Source: Chara braunii (taxonomy: Eukaryota; Streptophyta; Charophyceae; Charales; Characeae). Taken from it: a stretch of DNA of 52,506 bases. How positions within the stretch are numbered: the stretch's first letter is position 1; every line of letters starts with the position of its first letter. The notes below the pieces were generated by a model that searched no databases, was not told the origin of the DNA, and saw only the letters and a list, made by a program, of their open reading frames with translations. The DNA lies in assembly GCA_003427395.1 (NCBI GenBank), contig BFEA01000164.1, forward strand, positions 179,164-231,669, in the 5' to 3' direction. The position numbers and the translations under genes are program-made. Positions 1-11,614 of this stretch are shown piece after piece.

Positions 1-270
1 ATTCCGACCCCATCCGACTCCGCCCCCCCTGCGCGCAGATGCGCACGACTGTCCCACTTCCCCCAATCCCGATACCGATCCCCCCTTCCCCCCGCTCCGA
101 CTCTAATCCCGACTTTCCCCCCCCCCGCTCCCGATCACACTTCCTGTCCCCCAACTTCGATTTCCGCCCCCCGACTTCACCTCGACTTCCCTCCCCGAAC
201 TTCCCTCCCCCCCTACCCTCCACCCGATTACACACCTCTCTGACCTCTCCCTGATCGTGCACACGTGCAC
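1..270. repeat. C-rich low-complexity tract
   Basis: Degenerate short repeats built on runs of C followed by GAYTTC or GACTCC fill this stretch. Frames on both strands are open only because of the skewed composition. The tract ends just before the presumed outer end of an LTR-like sequence at 273. I see no gene in it. Confidence 0.6.
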
Positions 271-272
271 GT

Positions 273-2830
273 TGTCGAGTGCATTGGTCCCGCGCCACGC
301 AGGGCGGGACCCTCCCGGCCGCGAATACACATGGAGCTTCCGCAAGCTGCTCTGGCCGACTGCGCAAGCCATACCTCTCACGAGGCCCTACAACAGGATA
401 GGGCCAACACGAGGCACGACTTACCTCCACCTTACGGGAGTTGTCACCTCCCTTCGGTGGGCGTATCCCCGCCGAGCTACCAGTCCACAGTACGAAAGCT
501 AATCAGTTGCAATCACAGAGGTGGACCAGCCAAGGGCGTTTCTTGGTCGCTGTAGCATAGTGGGTACGCGTGGTCATACACCTCTATCGAACCCACACGC
601 GAACCGACGCACTGGGAGGCTGAAGTCCCAAGCGCGACTCGTCATCGGTTGACTAGGACGCATCCCACGTACCACGGGATACACCACAACACACACACCC
701 ATGGAACGACACAAAACAAACAACTCAACAACACTCCTAGTACCTTTTGTAGTTCTCCCATAACCTTTCGATGCGGAAATCGGGTAGGCATCGTGCGCAA
801 GACTTACTATAAAACGGCACGGACGTAGAGTTTTCCCATATCGACTCGCAATGCATGCTTACGCACGCGGTCGCAACAATGACATACTATGTAGTACCCA
901 TAATCATGCGGTCCTCGCTAATCTTGAGGGTCGCATTCGACACTCAAGTGTCGGCTGACACGCGCCTTGAGGGGTCAATCTCTCGACGCTAGACAACCGC
1001 CAAGTGCGGTTGAGAACCACGCCCTTTTTTGCATCCTGCGGAGAGTGGGTGGTACACAGGTTCATACCTGTGACAGGTTCATACCTGTGGTGGCAATCAT
1101 CTCTTATTGCCCTGGAGACCGGCTCTATCATCTAGGGCCTTGAGAGAAGTCAAGGGGTTTGACTTTGACGGCTGCCAAGGATTCCAACGTTCAACCATAA
1201 AATTAACAAGTAAAATTACTCAGTAAATAGACAGGTACTCCGATATCCATATTAAATCAGAACTCGAGATAATTCCAAAGAAGGAAAGATAAACCCATCA
1301 GGTCTGCAGATCATGCGACACATGGTTGTCATGCTCACTGCCTCCAAAGTATGGCTCGTACACAGGCTCCAAGACACTTACCTGTATAAAACACAGATAC
1401 AGACGAACACCACGTTGCCATACACCAATGTGGTCAACTTTATTGTTCCCTGTAACTCACACCACGCCTCACACACTCAAGCCCCAACCATAGTTCAAAT
1501 TTCCATAAAATGTCATAAGTTCTTTATATTGGTCATTAAAAGAAGTTCGGTTAAAACTCTCAAAGAAACTTGTCAAATCTGAAGGCTAAGGTATCAAGTT
1601 GAGGTACAGGTATAAGCAAAGTTGTGTCGTGAGCCGACAAGTCAGCGATCAACCAAACGATCTGTTATCAGTGATAACAGAAGATGATCCTCGTGGGATC
1701 AAGATAAAACTAGTCCAATCCTGAATTGAATCAATCAAACGAAGGACCTGTAACACAAGGCAGACCAATTATCAAGGCTTAACTATCAGTTGTATGGGGA
1801 AGGAATCTCCATAGCACACCTTCACTCAAGATCTCCTAATAACAAAGTCTAAGGCAGAATCTCCCCTATGCAGAGTGGATTGCCAAGCCAAAAGTCGTCA
1901 CCTGTCATAATATAATCTAACTCCTTTCAACTAAGAAAATTTTGGTAGTGCTTCCCGTAGGAAAAGTACGTTCTCATAATTTATATCAGCCCAAATATGA
2001 AAGTTGAAATAATCTTTAACTCTAGAAAAACAAAATTTGTCTAACTTCCTAAATTAGTAAAAATTTGGGCAACATCTCCTTTAAAAAAGTAGCCTTCCCA
2101 GATTTATACTAAGTTAGATCAGAACTCAAAGTAAACTTGAGTTCAGCCAGGACAAAATTTAACTAAACTCCTTAGATTTGTAGAAATTTCGACAGCGTTT
2201 CCCGTAGGGAAAGTAACTTTCCAAAATTTATACAAAGTTAAATTCAGAATCCAAGGATAACTTTAACTTCTCAAGGTCCAATTTTGTCTAACTCTCTGAA
2301 TTAACAAAAATTTGGGCAACACTCCCTTTAAAAAAAGAAACTTCCTAGACTTTTACTAAGCCATATATAAAATTTAGACAAGTTGAACTTTGAAGAGTCA
2401 AAGTTTGACTAACTCCTTAGTTTCATAGAAATTTCGACAGCGGTTCCTGTAGAAAAAGTAGCTTACCAAGATTTATACAAGACCAAGTATAATAAATGAT
2501 CCCAGAAAATGCAAGAACTGACCTAAGTAAAAGAAAGTTGGCTAAGAAAATGCAGAAATTGAACTAACTCCTATAACTCTAGCACGTGGAGAGCATCTAA
2601 AGCAACTACCTATCAAACTGAAACTCAGACTAAGTAGTGATCTCACTCAGCCACATGCAAGGCCAAACCACAAAGGTAAGTACTCTTACCAGCCCCAAGT
2701 CAACCTGATCAAACAATAGGTCGTAGTCTTTCAATAATTTGTCCGTTATACCCAGCTTACATAAGGCATAAACTTAGACCACCCAAACTTATGGAACAAT
2801 GTCTAGCTCAGCCATTGAGTATACACAAAC
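273..2830 (-). mobile_element. Element A, left LTR-like region (3' LTR in minus orientation)
   Basis: Positions 409-580 match 7848-8020 in order: ACNACTTACCTCYACC, then GTTGTCACC, then GGCGTATCCC, then GAGCTACC, then GGCGTTT..TTG, then CTGTAGCAT and GGGTACGCG. Both copies are preceded by TGTCG, at 273 here and 7697 there, about 145 and 160 bases upstream. Weaker shared blocks follow, such as GGGTTTGACTTT near 1156 and 8524, and RCCTGTTATC near 1660 and 8600. I infer a diverged LTR pair of one minus-strand element. No PBS-like sequence lies left of 273, which fits an outer end. The right boundary is a guess, placed before the GC-rich change near 2830. The two copies are far more diverged than those of element B, so A is old or the copies come from different insertions. 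Confidence 0.45.
1930..2490. repeat. About 123-bp tandem repeat, five copies
   Basis: The core AAATTT-GG/CG-(A/C)A(C/G)-TCCC-TTTATACTAAG recurs at about 1936, 2059, 2182, 2306 and 2427, a spacing of 121-124 bases. Copies alternate between two types: one with TTTGGGCAACA followed by TTTAAAAAA (2059, 2306), the other with CGACAGCG and CCCGTAGGGAAAG (1936, 2182, 2427). The real unit may therefore be a dimer of about 246 bases. It lies within the left LTR-like region, where it would fall in U3 of the minus-strand element. Confidence 0.75.
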
Positions 2831-2859
2831 AGCTGCGTGTCTTTTTAACGGGTAACAGG

Positions 2860-2935
2860 GGAATTAAACTCCCGTTGAATCCCATTGAATTCTAAAAATC
2901 CCGTTGAATTTCCATTAAACTCAAAAACGGGTCGC
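2860..2935. repeat. Short degenerate tandem repeat (CCCGTTGAATT type)
   Basis: The unit CCCGTTGAATY with spacer CCATTGAATTCTAAAAAT recurs two to three times. It produces apparent asparagine/glutamate/phenylalanine-rich peptides on both strands that I regard as artefacts. Confidence 0.5.
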
Positions 2936-3179
2936 TCTCGCGCTTTTCGAAAAAACGGAATTAATGCGCTAGTTCCGGAACACATGGCCTTAGGCCAAAA
3001 AAATAAAAATAAAAGAATAAAAAAATTCCCCCAACCCCTGAAGCACCTCTTATACCACCAAATTAGACCAACACCGACCGGCCTGCCACCCGCCACTCAC
3101 CAACCCTCCGGCACCAGTCCCCAAACCTACCCGGAAGCCCTCTAAGCCATCCGCCCCCACATCCCCCGACTCCCAAGGC

Positions 3180-3737
3180 CCCTGTTATGTGTGTGCAAGG
3201 ACGAGGTCCTATGAGCAGTCGGATAGGCAGGTCTCTCTTCCTTTCGCTTGCCTTTCCTGTCTCTCTCTAGTTGCATCATTCTCTCTTCCAACTCTCTCAC
3301 TTGTTTCTGTAGACTGCTTATTTCTCCTTGCGTTGACGTCCACCGACTACTTGCTCAGGGTTTTCATAATGATGACTGGCAACTTCGCTTTCGGGAAACC
3401 TCAAGCTCAACAAACCCTTGAGTTCACTCCAAGTCCGTGATCTCAACATGAAATCATATACTTCTTCGCTCAACTCCTCACACACGAATAAAGGCAGCAT
3501 AGTCAATATCGCTCTCTCATCCCATTTCTTCTCAAGGCCAAAGTTGCGGTAATTGCGCAAAAAGTTAGGCAGGTCCTTCCCTTGAAACAACAGAGCCCTA
3601 AGGTCTTGGGGCATTGACTCGTTTACAGACTCGCGCGTTAGTGCTTTAGCGACAGACGAATTCCTCCAAAGTAGGACCTTAGCCAATTCGCCATCCTTAG
3701 CCATTGTCACCGTTGCGGATCTGTACAAGCACATCAA
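3180..3737 (-). pseudogene. gag core remnant, Ty3/gypsy-like (element A)
   Basis: Reading from 3737 to 3318 and on to about 3180 in the same frame, the peptide has a retrotransposon gag-like core. It shows F-Q-G-K-D-L-P-N-F-L, then Y-x-x-F-G, a tryptophan seven residues later, V-C-E-E-L-S-E-E-V, and W-S-E-L-K. The gag of element B at 25.4-25.6 kb has the same spacing (F-R-G...FFYQYELFG...GW...W-K-K-V-K), so A and B are likely related. After a TAA at 3318-3320 the frame goes on with a charged coiled-coil-like stretch rich in E, R and K. There is no zinc knuckle and no pol downstream, so this is a remnant. The gag label rests on pattern similarity only. Confidence 0.55.
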
Positions 3738-4082
3738 GCGACAAATCGACAGGCTGTAAGTTGAAGATAGTTTCTACTAAACACCTCCTTTCCTATCTTA
3801 ACAAACAAAAGACAACCAATACTGCCAATATATGAACGCATAATCTTTAAAACTGCCACCTGACAGATCAGTTAAAAAGCACCGTAAACATATATGAATC
3901 ATGTAAGCAGATGCGAAAAAAACACCTAACTTAAGACTATAAGTTGCGCGCATGAATTGATGAAAGTAATAACATTCACTGCCCGCCTACCTTCATCCGA
4001 AGCTCATCAAAGTATTAATTTCTTAGTCTATGTCATGAGAATCAGTGTAGGTGTTAGCAATATAAGTCGTACTTTAAAGCTT

Positions 4083-4646
4083 TCAGCTGAGGAGTACGGA
4101 CCCCTTTTCTAGGCACAGACTGTATACTATCTCACTCGTATAACGTTTGTATCCCCATCCTCGTTCTATTAAAGCGCCCTCCGCTGCTGTCTTTATTTTC
4201 TCTCGTCCGTAGAAGTATTCGTTCCAAAGGAACTTGGGTAGAGCTTCTCGCAACGGGGAGGAGGTGAGCACATCTTATCATCACCCCTGACCTCTATAAC
4301 AACAAATACTGACTCATCTCCTCTCTGACACATTTCTTTTACCCACTTCGCGACAACCATTTCAGCTAGTCTTAATGGCCTCGTGAACAGGTTCTCACGT
4401 CCAGTGCCAGCTCGCTACGAAAAGTAATCCAAAAAGATGACGAGGTGTACCGGGTCACTGTCGCAATTGCACTGTCCTCATCTTCGTTGAAGCCAGATTC
4501 AATCCGAAAATGAGGATACCCTCAAAAGACGTACCCCACCAGGAACCGATATATTTATTCTCCTCGACCAATCTTGACAAGGACAACTCCAAGCCATCCT
4601 CTTTTTCAATGCGCAAGGTTACGCTGGGGTCTTCCCTAGCATACAA
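4083..4646 (-). pseudogene. Unrecognised coding-like patches, minus strand
   Basis: Three minus-strand stretches look protein-like but lie in different frames: 4646-4455 (63 codons, ending TVQLRQ), about 4418-4278 (short, with KWVKEM and SVFVVIEVRGDD) and 4271-4083 (62 codons). They sit between the two gag fragments of element A, where element B has its accessory array. I could not align them convincingly with that array. A decayed accessory ORF is the likeliest reading; chance is possible. Confidence 0.25.
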
Positions 4647-4649
4647 CTT

Positions 4650-6640
4650 TCTGACCTTCTTGAGCTACTTCTAGGTTCTGCTCACAAACGTCCAACAAAC
4701 TTCTTCCATTACTATCCAGAATCCCTTCTCTTCACAATACCCCTCCTGAAGGATAATCTTCAAGTCATACCTCACTAACATTGCTCATTTCCATTGTTTA
4801 AGACCATTCAAAAGCAGATGATAGTACACTGCGATAATAATGCATTTATGATTTTTGAATATTGAATGTCATAAATTATCATAATAACTGTTACTTATAG
4901 TATGAATATACTGCCATAGTGACAACAATATTTATAATAATTGCGTAAATAATATTAGCAAGCGAAGAGACAAGTTCAACTGGTATATCCGTGCAGAGTG
5001 ATGAAGGGAAACTTATGGTACCTGTTACAATAGACAACAGTCATGTTGTGGTCAATAAAATCCTTCAACGGTAAGTACTTTTAGATGCAAAAATAGTGAG
5101 AATACTACATTCTACTCCCTGGGCTTTGACAAGAGTATATTGTGTCAAAGGGCAGTGTAATCCCTTAAAAGGGTTAGAATCTTAAACTCTCGAAGCCCCG
5201 CTCAAGGATCAAGCCTCACTGCTTCACCCTCCGATTCCAATATTCGTTCCTTGCAAACCCTTGTCAATTAGTAGACAACCCACTGTACACGTTCCAGGAT
5301 GACATATCCTATCTCGTGCAGATGAACCCACTTGACACAAAGATAGTTGAGGTATCACCCCTTGCTTCCTTGCGGCAGGTAGTAGTCACCTCCTTCACAG
5401 ACCATAGTCTAACAAGGCCCAAATACTTTCCTCCTTCTTAATAGTAATGTAGACACCTCTCCTCAAAGGGTTAGGTGACAACACCCCACTATGGACCAGG
5501 AACATAGTTTCGGCGTGGGTCTCACTGCTACTTCTGAAGACGAGTTTATAGCTCCTTCAAACCATCTTTCAGGGAAAGGATAACTTAGGATTGCAACTCC
5601 CTCAAGAGCAGATTCTACACATTGACTACCTCTTCAGAGAATCTCTTCTCCCAAGAAGTCGGTCAACCCATTCACCTTGGATCCCTCGTCGAACGTGGAT
5701 TCTGTGTAGCAAGTCTGCTCTTTATAAGAAGAGCAATCAACCATATAGATTCAAGTGAAATAAACATAAATGAATAATCATACTTCATTACCTCATAAGG
5801 ATGAATTAATGGCGTACAATCTTAAATAAACTCAGATGGGTGACTTAGGCGAGTAACCGTGAATAAAAATGCATCAGATAGATAGTAAAATATGCTTGAC
5901 TCAAATAAACTTGGCACGAATGAATAATTTTACATTGATAAGCTCAATGAATGGTCTCAAAATGAAGGAATTTAAGCGCTTAGATTCAGGCAGATGATCT
6001 TGGAGTAGATGAGTTCTAACAAATAGCCTCTTACCTGAATCTCGTCAGCAAGTTAAACATAAACAGGATGATTCAACACCAAACTCCTCACTGCCTTATT
6101 GACTGCACTCAAGACCAGGAGTCTTTGACTTCCCCTCATAGACGAAATCGACCTCTAAATTTCTCCCACGGACGGACTCGGCTTACATTGACTTTTTCCT
6201 AATACTGGACTTTTATTAAGAACACATAGCAAATGAGGGTCCCTACTGACTTTACCTATATTTAGACCCCCTTGTATCCCTAAAAGTATGTCTTCCACTC
6301 GTTGGCATGTTACTAGAACTTTCATGCCCTTCTCTTGCTATAGCCGATTGATTGGTACCTTTACTTATGAAGAGAAATTTGTGCCTATTCAGGACGAAAA
6401 CCCATAGGAATCGCCTCACACCTATCTAGATCGCTTATCCCTAAGGAGGTGCCAACACCTTTCCTCAACTCCCCTTTTTCTTCCCAGACGGATACCCCCT
6501 TTGTTATGGGTATTGTTACTGACAAGGGAAAAAGCATAGAAATCATCGTGACCTATTCCCCCTCGAGGGTGTTTTTGTCTGATGACCTAGACAAGTACTA
6601 AATCATTACTTATCCTGGTCAAGCTTCGTGTTGACGGACC
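4650..6640. other. Gene-poor interior of element A
   Basis: There is no open frame above chance, no splice-supported exon and no clear repeat. Base composition is even, with many stops in all frames. It lies between gag fragments on the minus strand and may be decayed internal sequence or a later insertion. Confidence 0.4.
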
Positions 6641-6646
6641 ACATTT

Positions 6647-7150
6647 TTAAATGATCCCTTTGTACAATAGGTATGAAATCAGCCCGCATAATTCTATCTG
6701 ACATAGAAAGAATAGTGCTAGGGTGATACCAAACCGATGATCCGCAGGTGCAGCCTGAGACATTACGGGAGGGTCAGGCACATGCGGCGGCAGCGTAAGA
6801 GCAGGTCGAGGCGGTTGAGGAAGGACAGTCAACTGCTGAAGCCGACGTGCCATAGAAGAAGAGGGAGAAGTATATTCCATTGGATAAGTACGAGGAGGCA
6901 GTTCGAACCGTGGGGGCGGAGCGCTGTAATGTTGCTCGTACTTATACGAATAATAAGCCATCCTCCCAGGAGAGGGCGTGCGCTCGCGGAAGTCTTCTTG
7001 ATATCGACGCAATCGCGCTCCTTCCCATTTTTCTTCCTCCTCCTCTTTTTCCTCCGACTCTTCTCTTTCCTTTGTCAATTCAATAGGTCTGTCTGTCGCT
7101 TTCCCTTGCCGTCCACCTCTTCCTCTTCCAGCTCCTAATCCACGCGGCAT
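6647..7150 (-). CDS. gag-like N-terminal protein of element A
   Basis: Starting at the ATG 7150-7148 the frame encodes 167 residues: a Gly/Arg start (MPRGLGAGRGRGGRQGK), an acidic E/K stretch at about residues 28-45, then a Pro/Tyr-rich segment (YYSYKYEQHYS, PPRFELPPRTYP). It opens about 525 bases after the PBS on the same strand, the expected place for gag. From about 6737 to the stop the composition turns hydrophobic, so the true reading frame is probably lost there. Similar RG/E/P-rich gag starts occur in Chara-type gypsy elements as I remember them. An ORF exists further upstream in the same frame (from 7258), but the MPRG start fits the composition break. Confidence 0.5.
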   Translation of the reverse strand: MPRGLGAGRGRGGRQGKATDRPIELTKEREESEEKEEEEEKWEGARLRRYQEDFRERTPSPGRMAYYSYKYEQHYSAPPPRFELPPRTYPMEYTSPSSSMARRLQQLTVLPQPPRPALTLPPHVPDPPVMSQAAPADHRFGITLALFFLCQIELCGLISYLLYKGII

Positions 7151-7674
7151 GGCTAGAGGGATGTCGCACCTTGAGAAGTTTCCTAAGCACCTAGCTAGTA
7201 CCGCGTCAATAAGGCGATAAATGGAGATAAGTTCGACTGTGTAATATAGGCTATCCAAGGAACCTCCAATAAGGATTTCTGAAAATGAAAGTATGTCAGA
7301 TCGTCGTAGGGGCAGAAGGTATTATTATCAGAAGAGAATATCGTAGCAGCAATCTCTCGGACAACCTTGGCAAGACTTCTCAAATCCTATTACACCGATC
7401 GGTTCCTCCGTTATCCCTTACGAACAGACAAAAGGCCCAACTACCTATCTAGGGAGTGATAAAAGAGCAGACTAAGTTTTGATAGGCAAGATACTTCAAC
7501 TCATTCTAGCTCTACCTTTAAAAGAACTTTTTTTCAGACCGACAATTACTTTCAGTAGTTTTCTTACTAACTAACGAAGGATATACAGTAGTCTATCCTT
7601 TGTTTGTCGTTTTGCTAGGGCTTCAATCAACCAGACCCAGGTCCGTTCACATAGGACCCCGACAGGCAACCGAA

Positions 7675-7694
7675 GATCCCCGGCAACAGCGCCA
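7675..7694 (-). promoter_or_regulatory. Primer-binding site of element A
   Basis: On the minus strand the sequence reads TGGCGCTGTTGCCGGGGATC. This is one base away from the tRNA-Asp type PBS (TGGCGCCGTTGCCGGGGA) common in plant Ty3/gypsy elements. It starts two bases after an LTR end reading GCGACA, as seen also in element B. It fixes the orientation of element A as minus. Confidence 0.75.
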
Positions 7695-9029
7695 CCTGTC
7701 GCGCGCGGCGGTGCCACACCCCGCTGGGAGCGCTGAACCTCACGGTCGTGTCACACATGATTTATTTTTTTAGGAACAACACGTCACCACTCCGACCGTG
7801 CGTGCCATCTATAACTCTCACGACACCCCACGACAAGTCGCGGAGCCGCGAGGTACAACTTACCTCTACCCGAGGGGTTGTCACCACCCTCAGGTAGGCG
7901 TATCCCTGTTGAGCTACCGACCCACATGCGAAGGCTTTTACATGCCTTTGTAGAGGTAGGTCTGTCGAGGGCGTTTGCTTGATCACTGTAGCATAAAATG
8001 GGGTACGCGCGGTAAGGCGCCTAGAACTGACCCTTAGATAGTCAGGTCGAACTTTTAAAAGGCAGTCTATTTCCGCTACTGCGTAATGTATTATCCTCTT
8101 GACCAATATCAATCAAACCTTCTTTCTACCAAAGGGCGTCCTATCTCTCTTAACAGGTTATGACTTAGCTGAACATCAGAATAGTATAGAAGTTAAGTTG
8201 GACATATGATGAATAAGGAAGTATTATCATCGAGAACCCTTCCCACTTTCACAAGTGTTGTGTCTCCGAGACTCTTCAACAAACCAGGTCCAGTTCAATT
8301 CAAAATCACGCACAAAACAGACCTGCACAGAATAATGCAAAGGCAGTTCACATGCCATGCACTAACGACGTCAACCATCAACCATTGACCTTGTCCCTCA
8401 CTTCCCAAACCATTTATGACAACCTTATCTTTCGTGAGATGAAGCCGAGCCCCCTCACATTTCTTCAAAGGACCCTTGAGAGTGACTAGGGTCATTTAGG
8501 CAATGACCACAGGTGACAGTTTTACTGACCACAGGGTTTGACTTTAGAGGTGGGTATCAAGTCAAAAGGAAAAAGTTGAATCGGTAACAACCGACCTGTT
8601 ATCGAAAGATAATAGAAATTTGGGTCCTCTTCCTTGAAATGCAGTAGATAAACAGGGACCTGCACACACACAGGTCAACAAAGATTCAACACCCCCACTC
8701 GATTTCTCACATATTGATATCTAAGGGTCAAGCCCTCAGACATGGGTAGTGAGCTATGGGATCAACATCCCAGGTCTAATCCCTAGTTTTACTCTCACAA
8801 CCCTACCCTAAGCCGTCTGTCACTCTCTCCTTTTCACTCAAGGAGTCTTATGCTTGTGTCCTAAGTCGTCTTAAGGAAACTCATATTTCCCCTACTCTCA
8901 GTCCTTGCATTTTCTCTCTTGGAGATAAGCGCACCGTTTGGCGCTTACGTAGGTCAGATATAACTCATTCATCGTTGTGGCCTTCCATTCGAAAGCCGTA
9001 AACGGACACGGACCTCGCGGTAGCTCTTT

Positions 9030-9070
9030 TTCTACTAGTATTCTTTTTTTTTTTTCTTTTTTTTTTCGCG
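9030..9070. repeat. T-rich tract
   Basis: Runs of T broken by single C bases. Both strands give meaningless low-complexity peptides here. Confidence 0.7.
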
Positions 9071-9239
9071 GTCCTATCGTCTTTCCTTGTTCCTTTTCCA
9101 GATATGTGAAGACCTTGCTCCAACAGGAGCATTGTTCTTTCCTTTCTCTTCAATTTGTCCTGACATACTCAAGTAGTAGATCGACGCAGACATGAATCTT
9201 CTTCTACTTGACCAATACCAAGCAATATGTTAGTCGAAC

Positions 9240-10190
9240 AGACACGTGAGTAAGTCGCACATGAGTATTTCATCCCCCTTTTTAGCCCCACTTGATCTAA
9301 TCAGAGTAGCAGGATAGCTCACACATGAGTATTCTTCCTTCAACAAATAGTTGAGGTTCCTACAGAAGCACCCTACTACTTGCTTTAGGTATCCTTCTGA
9401 AAGACCTGGATGTCAACCCCCTCCCAGAGGTTATTAATGGTTCGAGTGAATAATAGGCGACCCGCACAAGAGCCTCCTACTATCACGTGACAAGGTCCAC
9501 TTCATGAGAGCATTAGGATAATCCTGACAAGGGTACCCTATTGCCCTTCCGAAGCCGACCGTCCTGAGACCGGGTTAGTTTGGACAGAAGACCATGTTTA
9601 GGGTATTCTTATAGGAGCACCCTTCACCCTTGTAAGCTATTATCCGAATCAAGTAGGTAATAGGCAGACCCCAACAGAGGTCCCCCTACTACTTCCTTGG
9701 TTAGTGAGTAGTCCATTCTTTAAACAAGTAATAGGATGACTCCTACAGAAACCTTCCTATTACCGGTCTGGTGGTCGAACTGCCCGAGGGTGAATAAGAT
9801 AGGAAAGAAAGAGTTTGCAATGTGATTTCCTATTCTTTGCAGGTAGTTAGCCAGCCTTAGACTCAAGCGTGTGAATAGGATGACCCTCCCTGGAGCCCGC
9901 TACTACACCTTGAATAAGTGAAACTTCCTGAGCCATTAATAAGAAAGGAAGTTAGAACCAAAATTTCCTGACTTCACTTTTCACAACAAGCAGATCCTAG
10001 TTAATCAACTTGAAGATGGTGAGGTAGCACACACAGGAGTACCGCCACCTTCTGATTATGCTAATCGTCCCAGCCTCAAAGAGCAAGTGTCCAACCCATA
10101 CATGAATTTTCTACCACCTTCGGAGACTGGTCCGGTAGGCTAACAGGGAGACCCGCACAAGAGCCTCCCTTTGTTATTTCCAAGTGTCAG
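9240..10190. repeat. Degenerate 60-110 bp repeats upstream of the 71-bp array
   Basis: Two mottos recur with drift: CTCACACATGAGTA (for example near 9255, 9310 and again inside the 71-bp array at 10232, 10731, 10811) and AATAGG-YGACCC-CACAAGAGCCTCCTACTAC (near 9445, 9660, 9730, 9875, 10140). Spacing is irregular. This looks like an older, decayed relative of the neighbouring tandem array. Confidence 0.45.
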
Positions 10191-10860
10191 ACATCTCTCC
10201 CCTTCACGGCGACAGTCGATCCGGTACGGGAACTCACACATGAGTAGTTCATAAGTTAGTGTCAAGCACCTCTTTCCGTCACGACGACAGTCGATCCGGT
10301 AGATATCATCTCATTAGTTATTGTTAGAACCCTCTTCCCATCACGACGACAGTCGATCGGGTAGAGAGTACCTAATTTAATTCATAAGTATTTGTTAGCA
10401 CCGTTTCCCCATCACGACGACAGTCGATCCAGTAGAGAGTGCCTAATTTAGTTCATAAGTATTTGTTAGTACCATTTCCCCATCACGACGACAGTCGATC
10501 TGGTAGAGAGTACCTAATTTAGTTCATAAGTTATTGTTAGATACCTCTTCCCGTCACGACAATAGTCGTTACGGTTGAGAGTACTTAATTAAGCTAATAA
10601 ATTATTGTCAGATACCTCTTCCCGTCACGACGACAGTCGTTACGGTAGAGAGTACCGAATTTAGTTCATAATTTATTATTAGATACCTCTGCCCATCACG
10701 ACGACAGTCGATCAGGCAGTTAGCAAGGTAACTCACACATGAGTACCTAAGTTAGTTCATATGTCAATGTCAGACACCTCTGCTCGTCACGACGACAGTC
10801 GATCCGACAGATGGTAAGGTAACTCATACATGAATACCTAAGTTCCAACCCTTAGTCATG
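10190..10860. repeat. 71-bp tandem repeat, nine copies
   Basis: The core CACGACGACAGTCGATCCGG starts at 10205, 10280, 10342, 10413, 10484, 10555, 10626, 10697 and 10788. Five consecutive intervals are exactly 71 bases; the outer ones are 75, 62 and 91. Between cores runs GTAGAGAGTACCTAATTTAG and TTCATAAGTTATTGTTAG. The core has a small dyad, CGAC-GACA-GTCG. The array lies in what would be U3 of the minus-strand LTR. Confidence 0.85.
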
Positions 10861-11498
10861 TCAGCGCATACATAAGCAGCACCACGGCTCACACATGAGC
10901 CTTCATCGCCCTACTTTGTTCTTCAAGTCCAATCAGTCTAGGTTCCTTCTTGGTGAATTTAGGTTCCTTTCCTTTCACCAGGCAGGATTCTTATTTCAAT
11001 CATATATTATCTTTCTCTTTTGATTATCTTGGTCCTGAACAATATACGAATAGTATATCACATAGTCATACAAACAGTCCAATAGAAGGGCGTAGCCTGT
11101 AAGGGTATATGGGAAAGGGATAGGCTGTGCGTACCTCATGGTTCCCTGCCTCCGGAGTTCCTCCTTAACTCCGGCAGAGCTCCCACAATCGCCCTGTATT
11201 CAGTCACGTATGATCTATGCAATTGATTCTCTGGATCTTTTAAAGTTAGCAAAAGCCAAAGTTATCCTCAACGGATGTACATCAAAAGATACTTCTAGTC
11301 GAGAAGTCAGGTGCCTCAAGGATAAGAATGGAGGAGGATGGAGGAGGTAGGCACTATGAAAGTGTCTCTCTCCTCTCCAATACCCCGCATTCTCTTCACT
11401 CTTGGCCTCTGCTTAACGTAAGATATTGAATAACGGCAGTAACAAAATAAACAGCAACGATAAATAACAATAATAATAAGCAAATAATAGAAGTAAAA

Positions 11499-11508
11499 AA
11501 TAATAATG

Positions 11509-11575
<67 letters not shown>

Positions 11576-11581
11576 CAATAA
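11499..11581. repeat. (AAT)n microsatellite
   Basis: An almost perfect AAT/ATA array, read as poly-isoleucine or poly-leucine in spurious minus-strand frames. Confidence 0.95.
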
Positions 11582-11614
11582 TAACCATAAAAAATTGGGC
11601 AGCTGGCGAAATGA

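Larger units (their letters stand above)
7697..11100 (-). mobile_element. Element A, right LTR-like region (5' LTR in minus orientation)
   Basis: The inner end (minus strand ...GCGACA) lies two bases from the PBS. The first 350 bases match 273-600 in order and spacing. The outer boundary is uncertain: I placed it near 11.1 kb, after the 71-bp repeat block, because microsatellite DNA begins soon after. The only frames are short and of no recognisable type. If the whole stretch is LTR it would be over 3 kb, in the multi-kilobase range of the LTRs of element B. Confidence 0.4.

Noticed and set aside
39-555. Overlapping open frames in the first 550 bases
   Set aside because: They follow from the C-rich composition and overlap on both strands without any recognisable motif.
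2845-3145. Frames on both strands with Asn/Glu/Phe repeats
   Set aside because: They read the CCCGTTGAATT repeat; neither has independent support.
10190-10860. CRISPR array
   Set aside because: Units are adjacent with no unique spacers, the inter-core sequence is also repeated, and the DNA is eukaryotic.
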